A stretch of 64,000 nt of DNA, from positions 62,001-126,000 of the forward strand of contig JANTQF010000051.1 of the NCBI GenBank assembly GCA_032988165.1, read 5' to 3'. The notes below the pieces were generated by a model. It was not told the DNA's origin. It saw only the letters and a list, made by a program, of their open reading frames with translations, and searched no databases. Positions within the stretch are counted from its first letter, which is position 1. Each line of letters starts with the position of its first letter. The DNA is from Emmonsiellopsis sp. PD_33 (taxonomy: Eukaryota > Ascomycota > Eurotiomycetes > Onygenales > Ajellomycetaceae). The translations under genes were made by a program, and so were the position numbers. Shown piece after piece: positions 24,721 through 38,288 of this stretch.

Positions 24721-26097
24721 GCACTGCAAAATTTATATTATAAAGGAAATGTTTGTAAATAGGTTATCTATATGAGCTGAAGGGGACTTTTTGAATTGTA
24801 GATCTATAGATGCAGTTGATGTTATAGTTAGTAGTGTTGAAGATAATAGATAGAGAATATTTATAAGTAAAAAAACCAGTAAATTGATTAGAAAGTCTAC
24901 TACATCAGATCTCTTATTAATTGCATTAGAAATATTAAGTTGATAGATGTTTATGATATTAATACATTTATTAAATATCTAGTTGATTGTTAGCCTAGCT
25001 TGAGAAGCTCTACATGAAATAGGTTTCTCTTACTTGTGTAACTCAACTGACTTTCCTGCCTTGTAGGTCTTAACTCCAGATAGGTACAGGCATTATATCT
25101 TATATAATGAATGATGAATGTACTTCTTCCAGGGGTTTAACATATTATAGTTAGCATCTTTATGAAATCCCCCTGTGTAGTTTATAATAATAATAGGTTA
25201 GTTAGATTAATGAAAATTAGATAAAAAATAACTCCTATTTTCTAGATGTCAGTCATTAAAATAGATAATATAATGATATTAGTCAAGTAAAGCTATATAT
25301 TACTTCTAGGGATAATCATGGTCTCTCTTCAGAGGAGGTTATAGTATGATATCATGGAGAACTCTCCTAAAAGTTTAGAAATAGTTAGCTTATAATTCAT
25401 TTAATAACCTCTTTTAATACTCTAGCAGGCAACTACATCCTCATTGCAATCAGACAGTCAGAAGTAGTGATGTTCTTATTATTGCCAGACTGTATCTAAA
25501 TATTAAACTTACTGATGATATTTGCTGATTTCAAGTATAGTAATATTATCAAAGCTTAGTTCTTAGCAACTTAGAATATTAGGGGCCATTTTGAACTTCT
25601 GATTCTTAAGCATGATGTAACTAATAATGTTGTTATCTTTAGAGTGTTAAAAGGCTTAACTTATAACCTCTAATTAACTTAATTATTTCAATGAGAGTAG
25701 AAGTAGCTTAAAGAAGCAGATAGAGAAGATAAATAGATAGAGTAAATTTTGTAATAAATTTTCCTAGTTAGCTGCTTTATATATAAGTTAGTATCTGAGA
25801 TATTCTTTGTATAGTATATGAGAGTAGATACTATACTATAAATTACTCATAATCTTAAGAATTATATAGATTTATTAGTTCATTATTCTATTACATTATT
25901 ATGCATAGGATACTTATTCCTCTATGATAATTAGTAGAGGAACCTGGCTCACATCATACTAAAGTCTTATTAGTATTTTTCCTCCATAGGTAGTAATAGT
26001 AGTAGAGGCTGGCTGGCATGCCAGGGAGAGAACAAGAAGAAGGAGAAGGATAAGAAGAAGAAGAAGAAGAATAAGGAAGAAAAGGAGAAGAATGAAG

Positions 26098-26202
26098 GAA
26101 ATAAATGTGAATGAGAAGAATATAAATAAAAAAAATGTAAATAAGAAGAATATAAATAAGAAGGATATAAATAAGAAGAATATAAATAAGAAGGATGTAA
26201 AG
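26098..26202. repeat. 15-bp minisatellite, seven units
   Basis: Seven consecutive 15-mers of consensus AAGAAGAATATAAAT with variants at a few positions (GAATAT, GGATAT, GGATGT), preceded by a purine-rich GAAGAAG stretch from about 26034. Strong purine bias on the plus strand. Confidence 0.85.
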
Positions 26203-27277
26203 CTCTCTAAGTCAGAGGAAAGGCCTGCAGGCAGGTTTTAATTCACAGGCAATTAATATAATATAAATAGTGTAAATATATGATATCCATTTAATGCTGC
26301 AGTATTTTTCATCCTAAGGTTGAAAAATCCTAATTCATATTCCATATACCTATATATTACTATTAGCTATAATTTAATTATTTGTTTACTTATTTCAGGT
26401 CTCATACAAATGAATTTCACTATATTAACCTGCTTTATAATTCTAGCCTAATATTTCTCCATTTCTTGGTTGCTGGCACAGTGTATAGAAGAGAGGAAGA
26501 AATATAGGGAGAGATCAACACTTAGCATTTAATAATAATTATAGATATATTAATGTTAATTGAGAGGATGCACAATGAGGTCTATTATATTATAAAGTCT
26601 CTATTAGTAATAAATTAAATAGAGTAAAGGTTTTATTACAGTAGAGTTAAAGTTATATAAGCAAATACATATCTTACTATTTAGTTGGATCCTCCTTTAG
26701 CTTCCAGTTCCCATGTGTTAGTATGTATTGATTTGATTATTAAATGGTTAAAATGATTTTCTTTCCTTCTAGAGGATATTTAGTGTGATAGAGGTATCAG
26801 TTCTTAACATATTTATAGAGAGTAGATAGATACTTTTACTAACTTAAAATTTCTTCATACTTAGTACTATCTTTTTCTTTAAGTTTTCTATTTCTCTAGA
26901 GTAGATCTTTCAGATCATCTATAAGGGCTTTAATCTTAGTAATGATATCCTCATCTTCTTTTATCAGATCTTTAGTACTAAACTTACAGTACTTATTAGG
27001 GGGGTTTGGTATATCATTTAATGTGGTCTCAGTGATATTTATAGTAGTGCTTATGATTATAATTTTAGTAGTCTATAGATGCTTCCAATGGAGTTGAATT
27101 ATATAACTTAATTGCTATATATAGTTCTAGTATTTAGAGCTATGAGGATAGATGTGATTAATAAGGAGGTAAATTCTTAGAGTAATATTAAAAGCATAGA
27201 GAAGAAGAAGAAGGTTGAGATGGCTGGAGTGTTATAAGGACTTCTGAAGTATTATAGAAAGATGATATATAAATATA

Positions 27278-27438
27278 TGTTATGTGTGCATGCTCCATGC
27301 CATGGAATATCCATGGTACTTAGTCACCTACATAGCTTAGTCAGGCCCCATAGTATAAATAGCCACAGATAGCCTAGGAATGTAGCAAATACAACCTTAT
27401 TCTATACAATGTTTTGATCTCAAGTTATCCCAATTACA
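27278..27438 (+). repeat. 5' LTR of element B (161 bp)
   Basis: TGTTATGTG at the start, CAATTACA at the end. Compared with the 3' LTR, the differences are all transitions, for example CCCCATAG against CCCTGTGG, best explained by an ancestral CCCCGTGG. Confidence 0.95.
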
Positions 27439-27440
27439 AT

Positions 27441-27452
27441 TAGTAGCATGTC
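27441..27452 (+). promoter_or_regulatory. Putative tRNA primer-binding site of element B
   Basis: TAGTAGCATGTC starts 2 bp inside the 5' LTR. The equivalents are TAATAGCATGTC in A and TGATAGCATATC in C, giving the consensus TGGTAGCATGTC. Its leading TGG pairs with a tRNA CCA end, as a primer-binding site should. The tRNA is not identified. Confidence 0.55.
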
Positions 27453-28673
27453 TTTACAAAAGATGTAAGGTTCTCCATGAGTTCTTCAGTTTTCACAATA
27501 AGTTATCATTATATCTCTCTACTCTCATTACTTTCATTTTTTCTTCAATAGGTCTCTATTTCTTCTCTATCTCTTCTGCTTGTCTCATTCACTTCATAGA
27601 CTATTCTTCTTCAAAAGCCATACCTACCCAGGCCTCATCCTCCTTATGGATAGCTCTCTATACCTAGTACCTGAATAGCTTTATTCTCATTATAGATAAT
27701 TCTAATTTGAATTGTGTTCTTATCTTTCTCTGCATGTACTACTTTGCTTGATCCCCTGGTGAATCCATGGATGTCTGTCCTAGATTACTGAACCCAGTGA
27801 GAAAATCCCAAGTCACCCACAGAACTTCCATAGGAATTATCCTACTATACCTATTCTAGTTGCTTACTTTCATTTACTACATTACCCCTGATTCTGAGCT
27901 GCTATTGTGGAAATTTGTCATGCTGTATTCAAACCACTATTTGCTCATGAATCAACTACTTAAAGCTCTCATATAAATTCCCCATACATTTCTCAGAAAT
28001 CACCCACTTTTTTACCCCCTCAAAAAGTACTTTCTCTCTTTCTAGTTTTCAAGTTTTTCCAAGATTTTCCACAGTCCTTTTCCTAAAAGGGCATAGTACA
28101 TACATATTCATTGCATTGGCATGTGTCTTCCAGCCACTCTTATCCTCAAAATAGCATAGTGCCTTTCTTACTTTTCACACTTTTCCATAGACTCTTCCCC
28201 TTGAAAAACTCATTCCATCTGATGATAGTCATTGATGTCAGCAGCCCTTATATCTAAAGAACCACAGAATGACCTTTTATATCTAGATAGTAGAACTTGC
28301 TCATCAGATTATTGAGTATTTCAACTCCAACTTCCCTCATCACAACTCTTTGCAGGACACTACAATTATAAGGATAATATTTATAACTGAGCAAACTACT
28401 CACTCAAACCCCCTGTCTAAGTTCAGGCAGGCATCCATAGAACCACAAGGGCATACATACTTACAAGCCAATTCACATGGAAGTTCCAAGGATGCTCAGG
28501 TAGTCTTACTGATACCATCAGACTGACTCATTGATTACTCATTACTTAATCAAGTGGTTCTTAAATTTCATAACCATACAGACTGTTTCAAGCAGAGCTG
28601 TATGTTCACCCACTGGGAAGAAGCATTCTTTAAGACTTTACTAATAAGATAGGTATACCTTCTACTAGGCCTA

Positions 28674-31600
28674 AAGTTATATTTAGAGAGTAATACCCCA
28701 TCCCATTCAACTCAGTTATTCTTGCAGATTAACCTGGTATCAAGTAGCACATTATTTTGCAGAGCACTGGAGCTAACACCCACAGAGTCTCCAGAAACCC
28801 TAAATATAACTTCAACTGATAAAGAGTAACTCTTGTAGCTACCATTCATTAGATAGCTAGATAATATGTTAAATGTGAACAGCATCTTAGCTGCTGCAGG
28901 TACCAGTAAATCTGCTGATAATACAGGTTTCACCCCATGCCAAATGCAAACTCTATAAGAACTATTCTCCCACATCAGAGCCACAGCTACTCTGCTAGCA
29001 CCAGCCCAGCCACCAGTGCAGCCTCCATCTGCACCACTAATCTTAACTGCTCCATGGAAACCCCAGGACATTGGTTTTTTCTACCCTGATGCACCAACAT
29101 TATGGGGCTATGATGATGTTATTAATAAAAAGGGCAAGACTTATTATCAGAATGTTCATGTGTTTACCAACTAGCTTAAGATTGCCACTCTAACCAGAGA
29201 TGTAGTAAGAATCTGACAGAACTTGGATTCATACCTCAAGAGAGAGATGGAATCCTGATGGAATCAGAAACTTAATAATATCACCCACATAGATCTTATC
29301 ACTACTGATAATGAGGTAGAAGAGTAGATTAAGATCCTTCAATGACAATTCTACATTAAGGGTAGTCAAGCACTATAGAAGCTCAATGAGATGAAGTACT
29401 TACTCTAGAATCTCTATGATAGATGCAGTTCAACCTCCTATATCCTAGATGTGTCCTCAGCTGCTAAACACTGTAACTAAGAAAACACTGAGTATGCTCA
29501 AGTCCTACATGTGTGGAACAACCTGAATGTCACCCTGCAAGTAACCATTAATGAGCTAAAAGAGGATATGACTATTAAAGAATTTATAGAGATTATTTGT
29601 CACAAGCAGACCAACTAGACAGATTAATTTACAAGTAATAATCAATATGTGAATAGTATGTATAATTAGCATGGATCTTATTATGGTAACTTTACCTCTC
29701 AGAGTAATTACTGTGGGCACAGTAGAGAATTGTACCCTCACCAGTTTGAATAGCCTACTTATCAATACCAGCCCAGATACCAGGCACAGAACTATACTAA
29801 TAGACAGTACTATGACTATAGTAGGAACAACAATCAATATGGTAGCAACAACAATCAATATGGCAGCTACTATAACCAGTGTAATGGAAATTATCAAGGC
29901 AAAGCTCAGTAAGATTGTTCTGAACTGCCAGCCCCAAAGTAACAGCTCTAGCTACTAACACCTAAGGGTACTTCTAATGCTAATCTGCCTGGCAGGCAAC
30001 TGTGGAATCAGCAGCCACACAAATAAGTAGCATTCCATGCTAACTCCAAGGAATCAGAGGAGTTCACAGAAGATTCATATGGTCAGAAGGCAGAGTTCAA
30101 CTCTTACTATAATAATGCAGAAATGCCCATGAATGATCCACAGGAGCAGCCATATAATAATGATATGTATGACCTAGAGATAGATATATTCCATGTAAAC
30201 CTCACAACAGCCACCTATTATAAATGTAGTGAAGTGTTTAATTCACATAATAACCTGTATAAGCACCTGAAGACTTGCATGGCAACTCCACAGGCCTTCC
30301 ATGTAAGTCCTGACTTTACATCACAGGTGATAGTATTCTAGTGATCAGCTGACTCAGATACACTGTATGGATATGCATTCTACAACTAGAAGTATGCTAC
30401 TACCATGGTGTTCTACTAAGACACCTTCAAGCTATTATCAATATGTGTAGACTCAGGCTGCATAATAACCCTTGTAAGTAAGAAGTTCCTAGAATAATAG
30501 TGTAATAAGATATCATATCTATTATACCTCTAAATATCAGTTAGAGGTGTTAGAGATTCTATAGAGTTCTCAGAGATGATTATACTTCTACTCACACTGT
30601 TAGTAGTTCTATTAGATAAGAAATATATACTAGTGCTTGCTCAAATCTCAGTGGAGGTACATGTCATTAATAACCTCTATATCAACCTACTGCTTGGTAT
30701 AGATAACATGGCACCAGAGGGCATCATCATAGATCTAGACAAAAGGATGCTACAGATAAAGTCATGTGAGGATGTAGAAGCCAAGATTTTAGTAATACTA
30801 AGAAAAGACCATTAAGTTACCAGATCAGTATATTCAGATGCTAAAGTCATCATTCCACCCAGATTAGAGGTGAAAATTCCCCTTAGATGCTACCTTGGCA
30901 AAGAGGAATGCCTACCTATAGATAGAGACTATATCTTCAACCCTGCCATACTGCTGCTCCAGGTATATGTGCAAATCATAAACTATAATCTTCCATTCAC
31001 CCATGTCATTAATAATACAGATAGGTAGGTCACAATCCCACAGAGATTCTGTATCAGCACTCTGAGAGAATATGATGTTACTAGCACATACTTGGTTGAT
31101 CTTACAGCAGAATTATTAGCTCTTAGTCTACCTAAGAAATAGCCTCAGTATGAGCTAAATGACAACCTGGATATATCAGGGTTACTAGAGGAATCTCCAC
31201 ATGCCATCAATGTTAACCCCATTAAGATAGAAGTAAAACTACTTAATGGTATAATAATCTATAGTGATGAGGAGATCACAAAATACTTTGCATAGATTTA
31301 CAATGAATTTCCTGAAATCTGAGAAGACTACAGTAATGCTGTGGACCTGCCAGAGAATGAGTAGATGTAAATTCCCCTCTTATTATTGGAGAATCACAAG
31401 CTCTAGACCCAAGTAAAGATATATCCTCTAGGCCAGAAAGATCACAAGGTTATAGATGAACTCTTCAATAAATTGCATGCTTAAGGGCACATGAAATAGG
31501 TAACAGACCACACCCCCTCTGGATACTCAGTATTTATAGTTTGAAAGAAAGTAAATAGCATACAGAAAGGCTACCCTATCATTAACATTAGAAAACTGAA

Positions 31601-34508
31601 TAAGATAGTTGAGTCTGATGTATACCTAATGACACAGCAGGTAGAGGTTATTAACTTCATGAAAGAATGCTACTATATTACTGTTCTCAACTGTATGAGC
31701 TTCTTCTACTAATAGAGAGTCTGCTATGATCACTGATAACACTTATTAGTTGTATTGCACCACAGATAAGAGATCCTTTTAGTAGTAATAATAGAATATA
31801 TAAACTCTCCAGTATATGTGTAGCACAAGATTGACCTCTTCCTAAAGAAGTTCAAAAAGTTTGTCTGCTATTACATTGATAACCTAGTTACTACAAATAT
31901 CACCATGGAAAAACATAGCAAACATCTGAGAAAGATCTTTACCCTATTTCATAATAAGAATATAGTTATCAATCCAAAGAAGATATTTATCAGTTTCCCT
32001 TCAGTTAAATTGCTAGGGCATAAGGTCTTATCTCTAGACCTCACACTGATAGAGGATCAGATCACTGCACTGATAAAGATCACATTCTCAAGGAACCTGA
32101 AGGATCTGGAGACTTACCTTGATACAATAGAATAGCTGTGAAACTACATGCTCTTTTATGCCTATCATGTAGAGCCTCTATAGGTGTGTAAGACAATGCT
32201 TCTTAAGGATGCATTAGTGAAAGGAAAACTATAAACTCAATTCTCTGCCTAAATACCCCTTGAAAAGCCCACAGAAAAAGAAGAGAAGGCATTCAATAAC
32301 ATATAAGTAGTATTTATCAAGGGTCTGTTTCTGATACATTATAATAGCATGTAATACCTCTTCTTTAATGTCAATGCTTCTAAATAGAGAGGCTTTGAGG
32401 TGATGATATTCCATGTAAAATCAGAATGAGCACCACTCAAGGAGATACAACATGAAAAAATCTCAGACTTTGAGACTTCACCTCCATCAATCATGGTAGA
32501 GCTCATTATGTTCCTCTCCAAGATCCTTATATCAGCAGAAATTAGATACTGACCAACTAAACTAAAGGTTGTATGTCTGGTCTGGGTGCTCAAGAAAGTG
32601 CAACACATAATTAAGACCACAGAACTTTCAGTGATTATATATACTAACCATTCAGCCACACTACAAATTGTCAGACAGACATCACTAACTACTTCTTCTA
32701 TAAATAAACTTAACTTAAGGCTCATCTAAGCTACCTAATACATACAGCAATTCAATCTATAAATATTTTATAAACCTAGCCACACACACATTGTTCTAGA
32801 TGCCCTGTCTTGATTGCAGTCAGATGTGCCTATAGATTAGGATGAGCCTCTGAAAGATCTGGCTGCTGAGGCTATAGATACATTACTAGTAGATTACACA
32901 GTTATAGTAGTTATAATATTCTTATAATTCTAATAAAGACTCCTGGACACCTACCAGCAAGACTTGAGGCTGGCCACAATTTTGAATGTCATAAAGGCAA
33001 ATAATGTATTGCCAGTGAAGAATCAGACCAAGTTACTATATCATATCAATTCTGATGACAACCTGCTATATTATAACCATGAAGACACTGTGCAGCTCTG
33101 CATTTCCTGGCCTCTTATTAGTAATATCATTAAGATTGCACACTTAGATGTACACCTTGGACTGCAATAAACTATAGAGAAGCTGGACAGCCTATCAATC
33201 TACAAGAAAACTCACCTCATCAAGAAATATATTTATTACTATTCTAATTGCCTATAGAATACTACTTAACATCACAAGTTATACAGCACACTACAGCTAA
33301 TCATCACAGAATTATTCCTATTCTATATAGTTATAATTGACATTGTCCTTAGTCTCCTTAAGGGACAATTTGATGCCAGCATGATCATTACTTGCAAGAC
33401 AAGCAAGAGAACAGCCTTCATCCTAGGATGCTAGAATTGAGATGCAGAATCCTGGGCCAAGCTATTTATTAAGTAATTAGTGATAGGTGACTGGAGCATA
33501 TCATCTTGCATCATTTCAGATAGAGACAAGAAGTTTCTCAGTAATTTCTGAGCAATAATCTTCAAGTCTCTAGGGATAGATCTTCTCTACACTATAGCTT
33601 ATTACCTCTAAGCAGATGATCAATCAGAGATTACAAATCAAATATATGAGATTACCCTCCAATATATAATTACAGCCCTGGAAGATTCATGGTAATGAGA
33701 GGACTCAGCCCTCTTACTTCAAGCACTCTTCAACAGTGCTATGATGTCAGTAACAGGGATATCCCCTTACTAATATATGTATGACTAGAAGCTTAAAATG
33801 CTACTCCAGCTAGTACAGATATTTCAAAATTAAAGTCCTCAGGATTTCTCCAGCTATCTTGATGTGAATGAGGCACTCCACACAGCAGTAGTATTTATAA
33901 AGAAGTACTACAATAAGAAGCATACTTTAAGGTTCTTTGCTACAGGTGACAAGGTACTCCTCTGAATTAGTAAAGGATATGATACACCACTACTTCAGGC
34001 TTATGGCAAGTTTACCTCTTAATATACAGGCCTCTTTATAATTCACTACTAAGTTAGTAGCCTTATCTACCTTCTAGACCTTCCAGCACACTTCTGCATA
34101 CACTCTGTGATTTCCATTGCCCATCTGGAACCTACCCTACAGGAGGAAGACCTCTTTGGGTGCACTCTACTGACACTAGGCCCTGTCATGATGAAAGGAG
34201 ATTCAGATGAATGAAAATCATATGAGATAGAAAAAATAATGATAAAATAGATAAAGACTCTTAAATGCAGTAATAAGATTAAATACCTCATAAGGTAGAA
34301 GAGCTATGGCCCAGAAGAAGATAGATGATACCTGAAGCACACTTTTCAAAAGGCAAAGAAGCTTATATAATAATATGAGCATGACTGGGAAGAATCTATG
34401 TTGCCAATAAGACTGTGATGAGGCTGTCCTGCAAAAGCAGTAGCTTAGCCTTCCAAAAAACCTGAAAGAACCCCAAAAGTGCTTTAATATTTATAGAATA
34501 TAAATTAG
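28674..34508 (+). pseudogene. gag-pol of element B (single frame, many stops)
   Basis: Gag (FFYPDAPTLWGYDDV near 29080), a Tyr/Asn/Gln-rich tail (near 29640-29900, with NNNQYGSNNNQYGSYY), a finger-like segment (YKC ... SHNNLYKHLKTC, about 30217-30276), protease (DSG at 30450-30458), reverse transcriptase (YIDN at 31872-31883), RNase H, integrase (SDRDKKFLSNF near 33519) and a chromodomain (about 34206-34350) are all in the same frame with no indel seen. Stop codons are frequent and transition-explained. The downstream limit is approximate, since stop codons are everywhere. Coding potential is lost. Confidence 0.87.
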
Positions 34509-35080
34509 AAAGAAAATATATAATTACTAGCTATAGAGATTTCATACCTCTACATGATATTAACATCTTTGTTGCCTGATTAAGTCCTTTGTTTCATGGA
34601 ATCTCTATTGCCTCATTGTTGCACTAGCTTGTATAGATAGTACCCCTATGTACCCACACATTCACATTCATAATGGCATTATCCCACTAGTCTGCTCAAA
34701 TTCTAATATATATTTCCTTATTGTTATTCTACATCCTACTATTTGCTGATATATTTGCTGTACACTCCCATCATCTTGATTATATTCACTACATGTAATG
34801 ATCCTACTGAGGAATTTACTGAAAGTCATAAACTTTTCATGGTGAATATCATCCCTACAATGAAATATGAAATAAACATTTACTAAATGTAAGAACTTCT
34901 CATGACATCAAGAGACTCAGCCTTCAAAATCTATAGATATTCACAATTATTGCCATGGCAAGTTCACTGACAACACTTCACCAATCCTATATATATATAA
35001 TCTATCTAAAACTACCCCTTCTTACTTCTACCTACTCATACTTGTACATCTACTTTCATGCCATAAGACACAAAGTCACC

Positions 35081-37891
35081 ATGGCACCCTGCAGTGATAA
35101 AGATGACAGTAAAGACAGAGTTAAGAAGGCTAAAGATAAAAATACCTCTACATCTAAAATCATAAAGTAATATGAACCTACTAGTGCACTTCTTACACCA
35201 GCAAAAACCCCCAGAAAGAGACATTAAATACTTCAGGCAACTACTAACTCTCCAGCCAGCATGATGAACCTCATAGACCTCAACATTAGCAACAGCTTCT
35301 TTGTGGGCAGAGCTGGCAACATAAAGAGGAAATAAAGAATGATAAATGAGGAGGCAGATGAGGAGCAAGCAAAATAGACACTTAAGACTTTAGATTACTC
35401 AGATTGAGAAATAGATATACTCATTATAGACATGAAATATTATAGATTCCTCATCACAATTATCAATATAATGTCAGTTCTGGCTCTACAAATCATCATT
35501 ACTAGCCTGAAAGATTAGAGATGCAGTTAAATACTTCATAACAACAGACTAGTTCCCCAACTGAAAGATTATGAAGCAAGACAGGCTGAGAAAGAAAATG
35601 CAACTCTGGCACCCTTTATTACTAGAAATTCCTTATGATTTTTGATTCTAAAGATACATGTAGACCCAGGAAAGGGCTGGAACTTTTAAGACCCTGAGCT
35701 GAAAGAACCCCTGCTGAAGCCTCAAGTGGAATACCTGAAGATTAAGATTGGAATAATAATTAACAGAATTAAAGACAAATAAAATAAGAATAATAAGACT
35801 GATGACATGAAAATAATTAATAATACAAATAAATCTATCTTCCTCCAAAATACCTTCCACAATCTAGGTTATAAAGCATGTGATTTCCTCAGAAAACACC
35901 TTAGTAAGAGTAAGATCAGATATAATAATGTATATACAACCAGAAAAGCATGCCAGCAAGCTGTGCTGAACATTCAAAGTAGATACAAGACAGACAAGCA
36001 TATCATAAACAAGGAGTAGTATGTATACCTATAGGATTAGAGAGCTACAGTGCAAAACTGGGAAATTAATGTTCTACTAAATAAATGGGAATGCCAGAAC
36101 ACCATAATCTTCCTATCAGATATGACTGAGCAAGATATTACAAACACCATAAATGACCTCTACTGCTAGAACTATTAGGAGTAAATCAAGTAAACTCAAT
36201 CCTTTTACATTAGACATCCTTCCACAATGTACATCCCAGCTCAGAGACTTAACCATATAGAGGCTGAGGTCCTTAAACACTTATGAAATAACAATTAGGT
36301 TATGACTGATGGACTGGCAGATATATCAGAGAATGCTAGTAATGAAGGGCATGTCAGTGATAACAACTCTATTAGTATTAGTACCCCCTTGGACAACTGC
36401 TAGACTTGCAATGAAACTCCATCCCTGCAACTAGAGAGCCACAAAACTGTCATAGAGACTTTAATAGTTATCATGGAGACTCTCATACTATATATCACTA
36501 AGGGAAGCAAGAAAGCAGTTCAACATGTCATGACCCTATACAATATGGAAGTATGGTTAGCATGTAATGTGATAGATGACTGGAAATCCACAGGCACTCT
36601 ATACAATGAGATGACTACTGTAAGCAACCAGGAACTGTGCTGTATAGCCAAAGACATTATGGAACAACAAAGGAAATGACTTAATAATCTCACAGAGGAT
36701 ATCTATATGATTGGGACCTCTGATGCTATCAATAAAGATGTGTGCATCTATGAAGATGCTATTAAACACATTATGAAACTATAGTAGCTGAAGCAACATG
36801 AGGTAGAGGTCATAGCTAAAACACTACATACATCTAGCACTATATTCTATAATATGTTTGGTATGATGAATGGGCAACTGTAAAGGGCCCTACAGAAACT
36901 TGATGATGCTGATGCTGATAATATCTTTAAGCTTCAGAGTTAACAGTCTGACCAGAAGAAGCCTAGTAATGAAATTCAAGGAGTCCTGCCTAGCCTTCCC
37001 CTCATACAGGAGATTCTGTGGATGTACCCTCCTGAAGCTAAACAAGCAGTTAAGGTAATTATCATGTCAGGTAATATACAGCTCAAAAAAGCTGTAAATC
37101 TTGTTCAGTGATGAATCAATCTGGGTGTTTCATACAACCATATTGTGTCTATAGATATTGATATCAGATAGAAAGTAATAAAAAACCTCATTAACTATCA
37201 AGAAGCAGCAGGAGAAACTGTAGCTCAGTAAGAGAAGATTTTACTAGAGAGCCTCAAGGCTGATAAAGATTGCACACAAGTAGTATGACATATAGCTTGG
37301 CTGTGTAAAATCAGTAATGATGATATAAACACCCTGATAGATTACTGAAATGAGAAAGGAGTGCCATTCCATACAATTAAAAAGATGATAACACAGTAAA
37401 TCAGATAGGAGATTGAGTGGCTGCAGAAACCAGTAATAATATCAGAAAAACTCTTAGATGTACTAGATAATCTTAAGGTAGCACTATGACTAATGTATCT
37501 GTGCAACACTGGACCTGTAGATGCCATGACAATACTGGACAAGTAGTCTAGCACAGAAATGCAATATGGTAATATGTGAGGTCTGCTCAATGAAGAATTG
37601 CATATAGCTATTAATGGACTCACCAGGTACACCCATAATCACTCAATTAAGTCTGCACTAACCCTATTTGCCAGCCTTAAGGCTCTTAACACAGCCCTCC
37701 AGAAAGATGCCACACTTGCCTACACCCATGCTATATAACAGCTCATCAAACTGCTTGGTGTTGAAGAAAAGGAAGCAAAGGAGATCCTTATAGTTGCCAA
37801 GAGATGTGGAATACCCTACTATGAGGTGTGCTGTATGAATGAAGACTGCCTTGAGGAGAACCTGAGAGGATTTATTATAGAGGAGAAGTAG
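35081..37891 (+). pseudogene. Accessory ORF of element B, 936 codons, function unknown
   Basis: From an ATG at 35081 one frame can be followed for exactly 936 codons to a TAG, interrupted only by transition-type stops. Features: charged N-terminus (MAPCSDKDDSKDRVKKAKDK), a middle block with KGWNF, SIFLQNTFHNLGYKACDFL and IIFL, and a C-terminal half with EEKEAKEILIVAKRCGIPYY. No transmembrane segment, nuclease or envelope motif is obvious. Its position, after the chromodomain and before the polypurine tract, is where env-like or other accessory genes sit in some LTR elements. The first part is shared with copy A, and the middle block resembles the accessory frame of the different family C. I do not recognise a known family. 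Confidence 0.75.
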
Positions 37892-38109
37892 CAATAAAAG
37901 CTGACATCATGGACACCCCTGAGTCTCCATACTCTACAACAACTCAGCTATGGAGTGTGGAGACCATCATGGGGATAGGGAGTAAGGTTTTCTTTTTCAC
38001 TTGGCATGTTGTTCACTATTATGTTATGCATTATAAGATCCCATGTTTCATTTGTTGGCTCTACAATTCTGCATGTAACTACCACAATGAGGGCATTGTG
38101 TGCCTTTCT

Positions 38110-38118
38110 GAAAGGGGC
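38110..38118 (+). promoter_or_regulatory. Polypurine tract of element B
   Basis: GAAAGGGG lies just upstream of the 3' LTR start at 38123, in the position of a plus-strand primer. Confidence 0.5.
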
Positions 38119-38122
38119 CACT

Positions 38123-38283
38123 TGTTATGTGTGCATGCTCCATGCCATGGAATATCCATGGTGCTTAGTTACTTACATAGCTTAGTCAGGCCCTGTGGTA
38201 TAAATAGCTATAGATAGCCCAGGAATGTAGTAAATACAACCTTATTCTACACAACATTTTGATCTTAAGTTATCCCAATTACA
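38123..38283 (+). repeat. 3' LTR of element B (161 bp)
   Basis: Same termini and length as the 5' LTR, with GTATAAATA in the middle; all differences I see from the 5' copy are transitions. Confidence 0.95.
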
Positions 38284-38288
38284 ATATA

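Larger units (their letters stand above)
21543..27277. other. Decayed transposon sequence between elements A and B
   Basis: Contains minus-strand gypsy reverse-transcriptase fragments and a 15-bp minisatellite (listed separately). An 87-codon open frame at 22114-22377 resembles nothing I can name. No LTR pair was found, so boundaries of the parent element or elements are unknown. Confidence 0.5.
27278..38283 (+). mobile_element. Element B: full-length 11-kb Ty3/gypsy chromovirus, mutated
   Basis: Flanked by two 161-bp LTRs and by a 5-bp target duplication ATATA (27273-27277 and 38284-38288). Order: LTR, primer-binding site, about 1.2 kb of leader, gag-pol with chromodomain, about 0.6 kb without a clear gene, a 936-codon accessory frame, polypurine tract, LTR. 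At 11,006 bp it is long for a chromovirus; the leader and accessory frame account for the excess. Inactivated by transition-type stops and a changed catalytic motif. Confidence 0.93.

Noticed and set aside
28712..29071. A 119-codon minus-strand open frame inside element B
   Set aside because: It is antisense to Gag, whose plus-strand frame carries the family motifs; the absence of stops is a by-product.
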